Assembly (NCBI GenBank): GCA_026545765.1
Contig: JAIFAC010000304.1
Coordinates: 1 to 64,000, forward strand
Source of the DNA: Plantago major
Taxonomy: Eukaryota > Streptophyta > Magnoliopsida > Lamiales > Plantaginaceae
Length of the DNA stretch: 64,000 nucleotides
Reading direction: 5' to 3'
Shown: piece after piece, positions 44,651-55,610 of the stretch
Position numbering within the stretch: position 1 is the stretch's first letter
Layout of the letters: the number at the start of each line of letters is the position of its first letter
Translations under genes and position numbers: made by a program
The notes under the pieces: model-generated
Told to the model about the DNA's origin: nothing
The model's input: the letters and a program-made list of their open reading frames with translations, nothing else
Database searches by the model: none

Positions 44651-46277
44651 TGTTAGGAAATTTTTCAGATATTTTGTTAGAAATATCTGTTTAGATTTTG
44701 ATCAGCAACATGATGACTTATCTTAGTCTCAGAAAGGTGATTAGTTCTCTTGGTTCACTTGAACATTGTAAAAGAGGAAACCCACTAAGTATGATAGTCT
44801 AGCTAATCTTGTATAGGATGTTAGGTCTCAAAATGTAATTTTTATTTTATGAAGAGAAGACCAAGAAGAAGACATCCAAGCAGAACAAGTTCAACGACAT
44901 TGAAGATTTGAAGAAACTGCACAAGATTACTGAAACAGTTTTACGGATACCTTGGTCAGATATCTTGAAGACACGAATAGTCTTAAACAAGCTGTGTCAC
45001 AAGAGATATCTGAGAACTGGAAGGTTTTCTGAAAACCAGGAAAGTGCCCACAGATATCTACTCTCAGATACCTTGAGCCTTAACCACATTTCTGAAAAAG
45101 AAATATATTGCAACAAAGTTGTTTCAATAAAGTGGTATCTAAAGATCAAGATAAGGACGCAAAGAATCGATAATACTAGTCTCGACATCGAGTATAGTTC
45201 ATTGGCACTACAGACAAAAAGTACAAGATAATGCATTTAATGCACACAGAGATGTCCGAATAAAAGCAACGGTACCTTCAAGAAGAAGACAAACTTGTTT
45301 CAAGATTATACACGATATCAATAGTTCGACTTTGATTTAAGCTTCAACGGATACTATTCAACTAAGATTCAAATTCATCTATAAATATCAACACTTAGAC
45401 TACTTGAGAAGTGACCTTGAACTCCATAAACACGCTGAACAAAATATTCTCTCAAGCAAACTACTTATCCTCAAAGCTTTCTGTTGCGACCAAAGCTCCT
45501 GATCTTAAGTAGCACTAAAGTTCTAAGTGTCCTGATCCTAAACAAGCACTGCTATATGTGAAAGAGCTGAATTAAAAGATCAAATATCTGAGATTCATTC
45601 TCTTGAACATTTATCTAAGACTTGGGTCAGTAAAAAGAACAAGATACCATACATTGAAAAGTGTATTAAGTATACTTGATTCACAAAGCTATCTGATTAA
45701 CTGAAAAGTTATTAAAGAAGCTCATCTGACAACTCAAACAAAAACCAACACCATCACTGGAGTGGAGTACAGGAAGTACTTAGTTGAGAAACTAAGGAAT
45801 AACTCCAAGGTTATTGAGCACAGGAAGTACTTAGCTTGGGAAGCTAGGGAATAGCTCAAAAAGGTTTCTAGCACAGAAGTACTTCGTCAGGAAAGCCGGG
45901 GAACAACTCAGGGGGAACATTTGTTTGGGAACCATTTGTTTAAGGAATCTTAGAATAGGATTTTTGTAAGGTGACCTCAATTATCTATTCTAGTGAATTC
46001 TAGGTCTTTGGAAGACCGAAGTGGATTAGTTGGAGGATTACGCCACCTCCAGATACCACTATACTTGCTGTGTTATTTACTTCTCATTTTACATTTCAAA
46101 GAACACACACACACACACTTTAACTATTTCGCACTTATCTATCTTAAGTCTTCCGCCCCAATCTAAGTATCGATATCTATATCGACATCTACGTATATCC
46201 GAGAAATAGTTTTATCGACAAAGTTTTAAAAGACTATTCACCCCCCGCCTTTTTACTTTGCCGTTATCTGACCAACA
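44651..46277 (+). repeat. 5' LTR of copia B
   Basis: From TGTTAGGAAA to TCTGACCAACA. Stem-loop tandem units lie at about 45765-45930, and a (CA)n run near 46102-46118. Confidence 0.95.
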
Positions 46278-46279
46278 AG

Positions 46280-46291
46280 TGGTATCAGAGC
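46280..46291 (+). promoter_or_regulatory. Primer-binding site of copia B
   Basis: TGGTATCAGAGC, the initiator tRNA-Met site, three bases inside the LTR. Confidence 0.95.
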
Positions 46292-46393
46292 AGAGGTTCA
46301 CAAGCCTTCAAGACGAACCTAGATCCCCGTGATAGGTGAAGGAACTTTGTCTATTTACGAGGACTATTTAATTTGTGTGTTAAGTGCAGAATG

Positions 46394-48640
46394 TCTCGAG
46401 TGATGCAATCTGCTCAAACCGTAGAACTACGAGAAATGGAAAATAACATGATGCTCCACCTTGAAGCCATAAGTGACGAAATGATCAAGTAATAAAAATG
46501 GCCCAATAGTCATTCAACAACTTAAACAAGTCATGGAGGTTTCTAATGGTAGAGACAGAGATCAAAGCGAAGGATCTTCACAAACCGATGCGCCAACAAG
46601 TGGGAGATCTACTAGTCAAGTTATTTACGAACCAAAGCTCAGAGAACTTTCGACATCTAAGATGCCAAGAGAAATCGTCTCGATGGTCAAGCTCGTAATA
46701 TCATCATCGATCTACACTGAGCACATACAAGGTAAACCGTGGGTGCTAAATGGCGAAGTTGCGGCAACCGATTGAAGAAATCTGCTAGAACCGAGAAAAC
46801 TAAAGAAAACAAGTTCGAAGTTCTCAAGTTGAAATTTCAAAATTTCAAACAAGGACCCATCAAACTCGAAGAACTTGATTTCATTTACCACTCTCATGAG
46901 TGATATGGCAAGATTGGGAAAGCAATGTACTCTCAATGTAAAAGATTAAGACTATTGTCAAGTCTTAACCACAACCGGAGCATACTAAATTCTTTTATTT
47001 TAATCAAGATATGCCAAATATCACCCAAAGGAACTCTTCTCACATCTTGCTACGTTGATTATGAGACAACACAAAGAGAACAAACAACAAAAGTTGCGTA
47101 ATATTGCTCTAGTTGCTCAAGGAACTTCAAAAGAAGAAAAGCAAGGAAGAGATCGAGGATGCTCTTGCGCAAAGCAAATGAGCAAATATGTCACGAGAAA
47201 TTGAGAGAAGAAAAGCCAAAGAGAAGTCAAAAGCATCTAGTTCAAACTATCACCAAGATACAAAATATGCAAAGCTCACGAACAAGCCACCATAAAGCAT
47301 CATGTACCGAGGAAGTAGAAATTGGAAACGATATTCCGCTTCTATTGTCGTAAACCCGTCACTTCAAGAAGGATTGTCCCGCCTTCAACAAACTAAGGAC
47401 AGTGACAAGAAAGATAGAAGAATCTTCAAGAAGCCGTAAAGCTTTATTAATCAAGAAAGAAAGAAAATCCAAACTCAACTGGATGCTCTAGACTATGAGA
47501 TGATCAAGATGACAATTCAGATGACTCAATCTTACCATCACCGTAATTATGTGGAGTTACTCATGATATAATCGACTTCGCCTCAAGAAGAATGAAATGT
47601 GTGAGTTGTCGAGATTGACGGTCCGCACATCTCTAACATAGAAATCATTTTACGGCTGATGAGGTAACACATACTTTTGTTATACTTATGAAAGTGATGA
47701 AGAAGAAATAAAAGATCTAGAAAATCTCAGAAAGATCTTGACATCTATGAAAGGGAACTTCTAATGATCCGAGCTAGAGCCAAAATCTTGAAGAAGAAAA
47801 GAATTCTCTGCAAAGGAAAATTTCAATTAGTTAAGATATCCGGAAAAAGGATGTCAAAATGCATTTCTCAAAGCTCGATATCCAGACCTAAAAGTCACAT
47901 AAAGAAGCAATGGTCAATTACGAAATAAATATGAAGATCTTCTTCCGAGAACAAGGAACTCAAAAGGAAAGAATTATCTTTCAATCTTATGCCAAAGCTA
48001 GTGACACTCTTCATCAAGTACAATCTTACTTAAGAGATCCTTCGTAAAAGAAAGGACTCAATACATACGACAGATTGTTCTATCACCGAATAAGAGTGAG
48101 GAAAGAAGAGCATTTGGCATCAAAGAAGATGGTTCCATGCAATCTATAGTATCGGGTCAAGACGAAGATTGTCGACAAAGGAAAGGCAATTGATTAAACC
48201 TTGTGGGAAAACAAGTCAAAATAAAACCGATGGGCATCGTTTCGAAGAAACACAACATCGCAAAGTGTAAACACCCACAAAGGTTATGTCTCTCAAAAGG
48301 GTAGAATTGCAGGAGCCGCAAATTCTCTCATGTCACTTTTTTCTCGAAAGAAATTGATCAACCAGAGACTAGCAAAGTCACGTCAAGTGCTCAAACAAGA
48401 TTGCCAAAGGCAAAGAAACAACTTGCTCATGAATACAAACAAGAGCAAGAACGATGGTTAAAGGCTAGAATTGCTCAAAGCATTATCAAGTGGAAGTCAA
48501 TCAAGCCATCGAAAATCAATGCCGTGGCTAGAAGAAATCAAGAAAGGAAAGCTAAGTTTGCAAAAAGTATCCAAACTCGTAAACCCGATATATCCGAAGC
48601 ACCAAATGGAGCACCCAGAACACACCAAGGAAGAAAATAA
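46394..48640 (+). pseudogene. Copia B gag
   Basis: Shares with copia A gag the order MMLHLEA, QVMEVSNGRDR, a KLKFQNFKQG-like core, a long charged region and the AHEYKQEQERWLKARIAQS and ARRNQERKAKFAK stretches near 48420-48560. Heavily broken. Confidence 0.8.
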
Positions 48641-48789
48641 TTTTAATAATGATAATCATTCAATCATAATTCCTCCTTATGTTCCTATCAGACAAAAGAA
48701 TGTTCCAAGGAAATTCATTCAAAAATGGATTCCTACTGGAAGATTGTTTAGTCCTGATGGTTCCAACTATAAATTATTGAGAACCTAAT

Positions 48790-49420
48790 CTCCCTCGTTA
48801 TGCGTAATGCTTCCGGACTAAAGCACAATGGTCGCTTGATGGTGGATGCGAAAGCACATGACAGAGATAAAGCAACTGTCTATTACAAAGCTTGCAACAT
48901 GTGACCGTATATCGATTTGTTGAGGAGAATTAAATCCTCTCTCCGATTTGGCAACGCCAAATTGGGAACATTAACAATCACCGATGACATATGTTAAGGA
49001 TTTGAAATATAATCTATTTAGCATGAGCCATTTGCATAAAGGTTTTACTATAAAATTCAAAGCAAAATCGCAAACTAATTGACAATGAGTCAAAGCGCAT
49101 ACCTTGGTTGCTCGGAAAGGCGCCTTTATGTCGCCGATTGGGCATCTCGCCACAATCAAGAATGTCTCATGGTGAGTCAATCGTCACACAAGAGCATTGG
49201 TTATGGCACAAAAGAATGAGTCACTTGAACTTCAAAACTCAACAAACTTGCCAAGAAAGAGTTAGTTGGCCTTCCCAAAACGCCTTTCGTAAAGGATGAT
49301 ATCTGCTCGCATGTCGATGGGGAAGCAATCCAAATCTCTTTCAAGTCCAAAACTAGACACTCTAGTGTTAGACCAACGCAACTACTACATATGGATCTTT
49401 TGAATCATCTCAGAATTAGT
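48790..49420 (+). pseudogene. Copia B protease and pre-integrase region
   Basis: EHWLWHKRMSHLNFKT near 49190 is the pre-integrase zinc region. Protease-proximal sequence (like LKYNL..MS of copia A) lies just before it. Broken. Confidence 0.75.
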
Positions 49421-50560
49421 TATGCAGAAAGAAGTATGGTCTGTTGTCAGAGATGACTTCAAGATTCACTTGGGTTTTTTCCAAACACAACTGACGCCAT
49501 GGTGGAGATACCAAACTTGTCAAAAAGCTTGAAGTCATGAAAATGACAAGGTATCCGCAATCGTATGCACTATGGTAATCGAGTTTGTCAACCAAGACAT
49601 AAAGGAGTTTTGTACCGCAAAGGTATACAACATCAACTTTCCTCTCAGAAGAACACCTCAACAAAATGGTGTTGCAGAAGGAAAACAGAACCCTTAAAGA
49701 AGCTTCAAGGATGATGCTAATGACATCAAATAAGTGAAATTTATCGGTTGAAGTCAGAACACAAACGCTACACTCGTAATGTATGTTTGATAAACAAACA
49801 CCATGACAAGACCCCTTATGAAATCTTGGTTGGTAGACCCCTAATATCAAACATCCGAGAGTATTCGGTCAGATGTTTTGTTCTAAACAATGGAAAAGAT
49901 TATCCGAGAACATTTCAACCAAAGGCGATGAAAGTGTATTTCTTAGCTATTCCACTAATAGCAAAGCCTACATGTAATTTACAACAAAAGAACAAAGAAA
50001 ATTGAAGAATCAGCCATGTTGTATTCTATGAAGGAAGCAAGAAAACACCTCCTAATGATGAACTCGTAAAGGTTCAAAGAACTAATGTTAATGATCCTCA
50101 AGAAGAATCTCGTAAAGGAGAAACAACATTATAGAAAGTGAGGATGACTCTGATGTAGAAAAGCAAGAAGTGCCTAGTAACAACAAGATGACTCACAAAC
50201 ATGATGAAGAATTTCCTATGAAACTTCCAGAAATGGAAACTGAAGATGTTCATCATGAAGCTATCTCGAAACAATCTCTCCGAAAGACATGTTCCGTATA
50301 GCTCAAACGCTCAAGTGTCGACATTAATTGCCCTTCCGAGGAGCAAAATGTCTTAGATAATCGAAAAGTATCAAATCAAAATCCCAAAGGATTCACATTC
50401 AAATCATTTCGATATTGATCCTACTAGCACTAAACCTATGATGAGATGGATCAAGTATCATCCCGCAAAAGATGTGATCGACCAATTAATCAAGGTATTA
50501 GGACTAGGAGAGCAATAACCTAAAATGCTAATTCTTCTTCGATGTTTCATCTCAAATATT
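49421..50560 (+). pseudogene. Copia B integrase
   Basis: Phrases matching copia A integrase include LRRTPQQNGVAE and INKHHDKTPYEILVGRPL, then an acidic linker. Heavily broken. Confidence 0.75.
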
Positions 50561-50579
50561 GAACCCAAAATATAGAAGA

Positions 50580-51590
50580 AGCATTAGGAGACCAAGACCG
50601 GATCTCGCAATGCAAGAAGAGTCGGATCAATTTGAGAGAAACAAAGTCCGAAATTAGTTCCATTCATGGAAGGAATATATGTGATTGGAACTAAATGGGT
50701 TTTCGTAAACAAAATGAATGAATCCGTGAAATAACCGTAAACAAAGCAAGATTGGTTTAAGGATTTACCTGCATCAAGGCTTAGATTTTGATGAGTCATA
50801 TGCACCAGCTGATTGATGCAATAAGACTTTTCTAGCCTTTGCAGCTCATAAAGATTTTAAAGTTTATCACCGGATGTCAAAAGTGCATTCTTGAACGGTG
50901 AACTTGCGTAAGAAGTTTATGTTGAGCAACCACCGCTTTGAAGTTTCCTCAAAGTAGAATGGTCTATAAACCATGTAAAGCTCAGATGGATCAAACAGCT
51001 CCAAGAGCATGGTATGACACTTTGGCCAAATACCTTCCGGAAAGTGGTTTCAAGAAAGGTGAAGTTGATAAAACTTTATTTACCTTAAACCATGATGGAA
51101 ACTACTCTTAGTTCAAGTATATGTTAATGACATCATATTTGATCTAAGGACAAGCAACTTTGTAATGACTTTGCAAATCTCATGAAAAGTAAGTTTGAGA
51201 TGAGCATGATGGGAGAAATGAATTATTTTCAGATTGCAAGTCAAGCAACTCAATGATGGAATATTCGTTAGTCAAACAAAGTATGCAAAAGATATGCTCA
51301 CAAAATTCAATCTTAAGCCTTCAAAAGAATGCTAAGATACCTATGAGCATTGGAACAAAATGACCTATAATCAATCGCATAAGAGTGTTGAAGAACATAA
51401 GTATAGGAAATTGATAGTTCACTACTTTACCTCACCGCAAGTAGACTGATATTCAATACGCTTGGAGTGTGCTAGATTTCGCATAAACCGATGCAAACAC
51501 ACTACAACATTGCTATGAAAATATTAAGGTATGTAAAAGAGATGTAGGATTGCGTATCCTAAAGAAAGCGGATTGAGTTTAGCCTGGTAC
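50580..51590 (+). pseudogene. Copia B reverse transcriptase
   Basis: Recognisable DNA-level counterpart of copia A RT: regions equivalent to [22 protein letters not shown] and MSMMGEMNYF appear in order. Heavily broken. Confidence 0.8.
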
Positions 51591-52050
51591 TCGTATCGAT
51601 TATGCTGGATCACTGCTTGATAGGAAAAGCACCTCAGGAACTTGTCAGTTTCTGGGTACTAGACTTATCTCATGGTTTAGCAAGAAGCAAAACTCAATTG
51701 CAACTTCTACCACAGATGCTGAATATATTGCTGCTGGTTGTTGTGCAACACAAATTCTGTGGATACAACATCAACTTAAAGACTATGGACTCATTGAAGA
51801 GAAAACTCCCATTTTCTGTGATAACACAAGTGCTATTGCAATTACACAGAATCCTAAATTTCATGCCAGAACAAAGCATATTGATGTTAGACATCACTTC
51901 ATCAGAGACCATGTTGAAAGAGACAATATAGAGATACTCAAGATTGGCACTGAAGACCAACTTGCAGATATCTTCACTAAGCCTCTACAAGAAAGTAGAT
52001 TCTTAGCCTTAAGACATAGTCTTGGACTAATGGAACTACCAATGAACTGA
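51591..52050 (+). pseudogene. Copia B RNase H
   Basis: SIATSTTDAEYIAAGCCATQ, ILWIQHQLKDYGL and FCDNTSAIAITQNPKFHART-like phrases, and the end LGLMELPMN. This stretch is cleaner than its surroundings. The stem-loop array starts right after it. Confidence 0.85.
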
Positions 52051-52054
52051 AAGA

Positions 52055-52200
52055 GTTCTAGAACGGGCATCCGGAGAAGAGGTATCTGGAACGGGCATCC
52101 AGAGAAGAGAAAAGAGAAATCTGGAACGGGTATCCAGAAGTCAAAAAGGCTAAAGAGCAAAGAAAGATTTAAGATCTCCGAGACGGAACTCGATATCCGA
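52055..52200 (+). repeat. Stem-loop array between pol and the extra gene (copia B)
   Basis: Four units. Two are perfect: TCTGGA-ACGGGCA-TCCAGA (about 52085-52103) and TCTGGA-ACGGGTA-TCCAGA (about 52120-52138). The first unit (near 52057-52075) has the ACGGGCA loop with an altered stem. The fourth (near 52171-52197) is degenerate. Confidence 0.8.
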
Positions 52201-52628
52201 ATCACTCTATAAACGGGAACACAAAAGAGAATAGTACAACTATCTCGCAAATAACTACTCTCTTGAAATTCGATTATTTCTATCTTGATGAAAAACTTGG
52301 AAAATCCTAAGTATAAGACAAATTCAGATGCAAACAAAGGTTCTTGGTCATACAAAACGTGATTCGAGATAGCTATTATCCAAAATTCATTAAATGGGCA
52401 CAATTACACTTGTTGATTGTGATCATTGTCAAGAAGCAATGGTGACCCTTGATGAAATTAAGCGATTGATCTATACGTGGAAATTAATTCACAAGAATAG
52501 TGGATCAGAAAAATTTTGACAAAGCCCACTTTGCATTTAATGCCAACTAGCTTTTGCTCACGCCGCTTGTAAATCACAAATACGCATACACAAAATCAAT
52601 TTGTATGTATTTGTCTTGAGATTCTATT

Positions 52629-52640
52629 GTATATATATAG
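52629..52640 (+). promoter_or_regulatory. TATA-like box upstream of the extra gene (copia B)
   Basis: GTATATATATAGG about 170 bp before the MAPK start at 52808, followed by the ATTTTGGCAAAAGAAATCAC stretch also found in copia A. Confidence 0.5.
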
Positions 52641-54686
52641 GATTTTGGCAAAAGAAATCACTTTCGCCTAATCCAAAATTCCTACTTGCACAAAAATAGC
52701 AAAACCTTCTCGATTCTCCGCAAATCTTCTACAATCTCGCAAATCAAGATTAAGTTTTTCCGCAAAGAATTACTAAATCAAATCTCTTTCAAACACTATA
52801 TAAAGAGATGGCCCCAAAGAATTCTTCTACTCGAATTCAATCCTCCACCGGTATCACTGAAAAGCAAGCACCAGAGTCAAGTTATTGTGAACAACCGATC
52901 GGTAGGAAATTTTAATCGACCATTGACTTCAAATCACGTAATGGTTTGGGTGGTGCCATGGTTGAGGAATACCACTACCGCAATAGAGAACTGCCGATAA
53001 AACCGATTCTCGACATGCTTGAAAAGGCACAAATCAAGGGTTTTCTATCCGCCGCCAAGTGGAATCTCATCACCGATGTGTTGGAATTCTACAACAACTC
53101 CGTGACAATTTCCTGGTTTCTAAAGGCACCGCAATAGTGTTCACAAAACCTCACCCAAGGAAAGGAAATCCTTCCGACTTAACAACTTTCTCAGAAAGTT
53201 GTTCGAGTTTCAAAATCTTGGAAAGGATTTTGAAATAAACACCAAGGACGATGATCTCCTTGAAGGTGTTAAAGAATCAGATGGACGGTGTGATCTTGAA
53301 AATCGATACACCCACCGAGTTCAAGCTTCCCGACATCCCAACCGCATATCCGATGGTTCATCGATGTATTGGCTTGCATTCTTCACAGATGCTTTGATGG
53401 TCTACAAGGAGGTGTTGACCAGATAAGCCAAGAACGATGGATCATGATGTTCTTGCTGAATCAACAAGAAAAACGGCTGGAAAACCCTTTTAACTCGGGA
53501 AAGTACGCCTTCATGAAGTTGTGAAGAAGATTCAAGGCTTCGAGCCTAAAATCGCCAAAGGACTAGCTGAGCCAAAGGCCACAGTAGGCTATGGTCTGAA
53601 GATATGCTACTTGCTGGAGAAGCTGCATTTAGCTCGTAGAGATGGTCAAATAGCCAACAAGAACTACTCTACAAATATGAGTATACAAACTTATTGAAAA
53701 AGTGTAACTGGTCTCGTAAAGGTTCTAAGAAGCGAAAGTCCAAAAGATATCCAAGAAAAGGTTATACCAAGAAGCCTGTAACTTCAAGAAAGAAGTCCGG
53801 CAAATCGTAAGACATACCCATCGAGGTTGTCGATTCTCGACATCTCAGCATTGCCGATGAACTGATAAAGGCAGATGAACTCATCAATGCTGCAAAAGAG
53901 TTATCAACTACTGAACAAGTAGACTCAGCAAGAGAAAGTGCTTTCAGAAATGTGATGACTATTGCAGAAAGCCTTGCTGATGAACTCATAAATGCTGCCA
54001 AAAGTGGTGAAAAACACAAGTCCTATCTGCAGAAACCGCAGGAGTAATGGACCAATCAGCCTTAATGCCGATGAGAGCTCGACGATGAAGATGAGAAGCT
54101 AGTCATCTCTCAAGTCCTAGAAAGAACAAAAGGGCTAAGGTTATCAAATAGTAATCGTGAAAAGGTTTCAAGAAGAACTTACACCTCAAAGTTGTCAACA
54201 AGCACCTATAGCAAGGTTGTTGTAAACACATCATCGTGGAACGCTTACGCACAACTTCAAAAGCTCGATGAGTGGTATTTAGTGTCCGGTATGTCGATGG
54301 AAACGCCACAACTAAAAATCGAAGAACACTCATCGACCAATCTTCCGCCTGCATAACCACAACAACCACAACCACAACAGCCACAAGTGGTTGATGAAAT
54401 GGTAAATGAATTCCATTTTGAATTACCAGCAATGCAGTATGCTGAAGAAAATCCTGCAAAAGAGCAGGTTCCCCAACTCAATGAGAGGGATCAAACTGAG
54501 ATATCTACTCAGAATGATCAACTGTGGGAGGCAACCGAGTTGCACACCTGTGAAAGGTGTGAAGTACCAAACTTCAAACAAAGAAGTGTTACCGAACAAG
54601 AAGACCAAAGTATAGAAGGGTCACGAGTTTCAGAGACCAATCAGCCTGACATGGATCAGGTAGCTGAATGGTTTAACTCTCATCTT

Positions 54687-55023
54687 GTGAAACTTTATGC
54701 TTATATATATATATATCTTGTTACTTATAAAATTTCTTTGTTATAGGCTGAGTTAGAAACACAGAAACAAGAGGAAGCTGGAAAGCTTGCCTCAGAAACT
54801 GAGAAGGAGGTTACCCCAACCTCACCTCTTAAGAAACTGAGCTGCTACATTGTGATAAAATTGATTCTTAAGATAACACTTTTTAGTCATATGTTCATGT
54901 GTTTAAAGTAAATGTTTCTAACAGGCTCCAACTGAGAAAGAGGAAGATAAGGCAGAAATGCCAGAAAAGAACCCAGAAACCAACAAGGTTTCTGAAGAAC
55001 ACATCATTGAGCCTTCCCATATG

Positions 55024-55112
<89 letters not shown>

Positions 55113-55610
55113 AGTGGTAAAATTCTTCACCTTGGGTTATCTTAAACTTCTTCTAAATTACTCAATACTTTCTACTCACAGCTCACTGTAAGTAGAAGTG
55201 CAAGGGGACGAGTTACGACATCCTCGACTATGGAAATTGATGAGCCATCAAGGCCTTCATCACAAGAAAAGATTCCAGAGATCGCACAAGTCTCTCGAGA
55301 GACAAGTATCCGAGCCTCCCATTGAGGTAATTGACCTCTCGATATCCGATTTGTCACTTAAAGTTTTCTTGATAAAATTTCCTAAGTATTGTGATAATTT
55401 TAATTCTCGTGTTCAAGAAAGAAAGGTTGATGAGGACCGCATTTCCAAGTCTCCGCCACAACAAGATATCCGAGACACCAATTGTCTCAAGAGCACAAGT
55501 CTCGAGCCCAAGTACTTACTCGTAACTCAAACTAAACTACACTTCTACTCAGATATCGTAAAAGTTTTGAAGCTCACTCAAAACCCTTTCTTTCAGCTCA
55601 AACAAGTGCA
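54687..55610 (+). repeat. Repeated exon-like modules with GT...AG intervals (copia B)
   Basis: AT-rich intervals ending in TTATAG|GC, TAACAG|GC, ACTCACAG|CTC and similar separate short related coding-like pieces, as in copia A. One interval contains the long TA microsatellite. Confidence 0.6.
55027..55108. repeat. (TA)n microsatellite
   Basis: About 41 TA units inside one of the intron-like intervals of copia B. The matching interval in copia A has only TATATATCTCATATATC. Confidence 0.97.

Noticed and set aside
46394-51600. Many breaks in copia B as proof of great age
   Set aside because: The damage is patchy and concentrated at CTG/CAG-type sites, while its clean patches are close to copia A; sequence error is at least as likely.
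54918-55130. Isoleucine/tyrosine repeat protein
   Set aside because: Translation of the (TA)n microsatellite.
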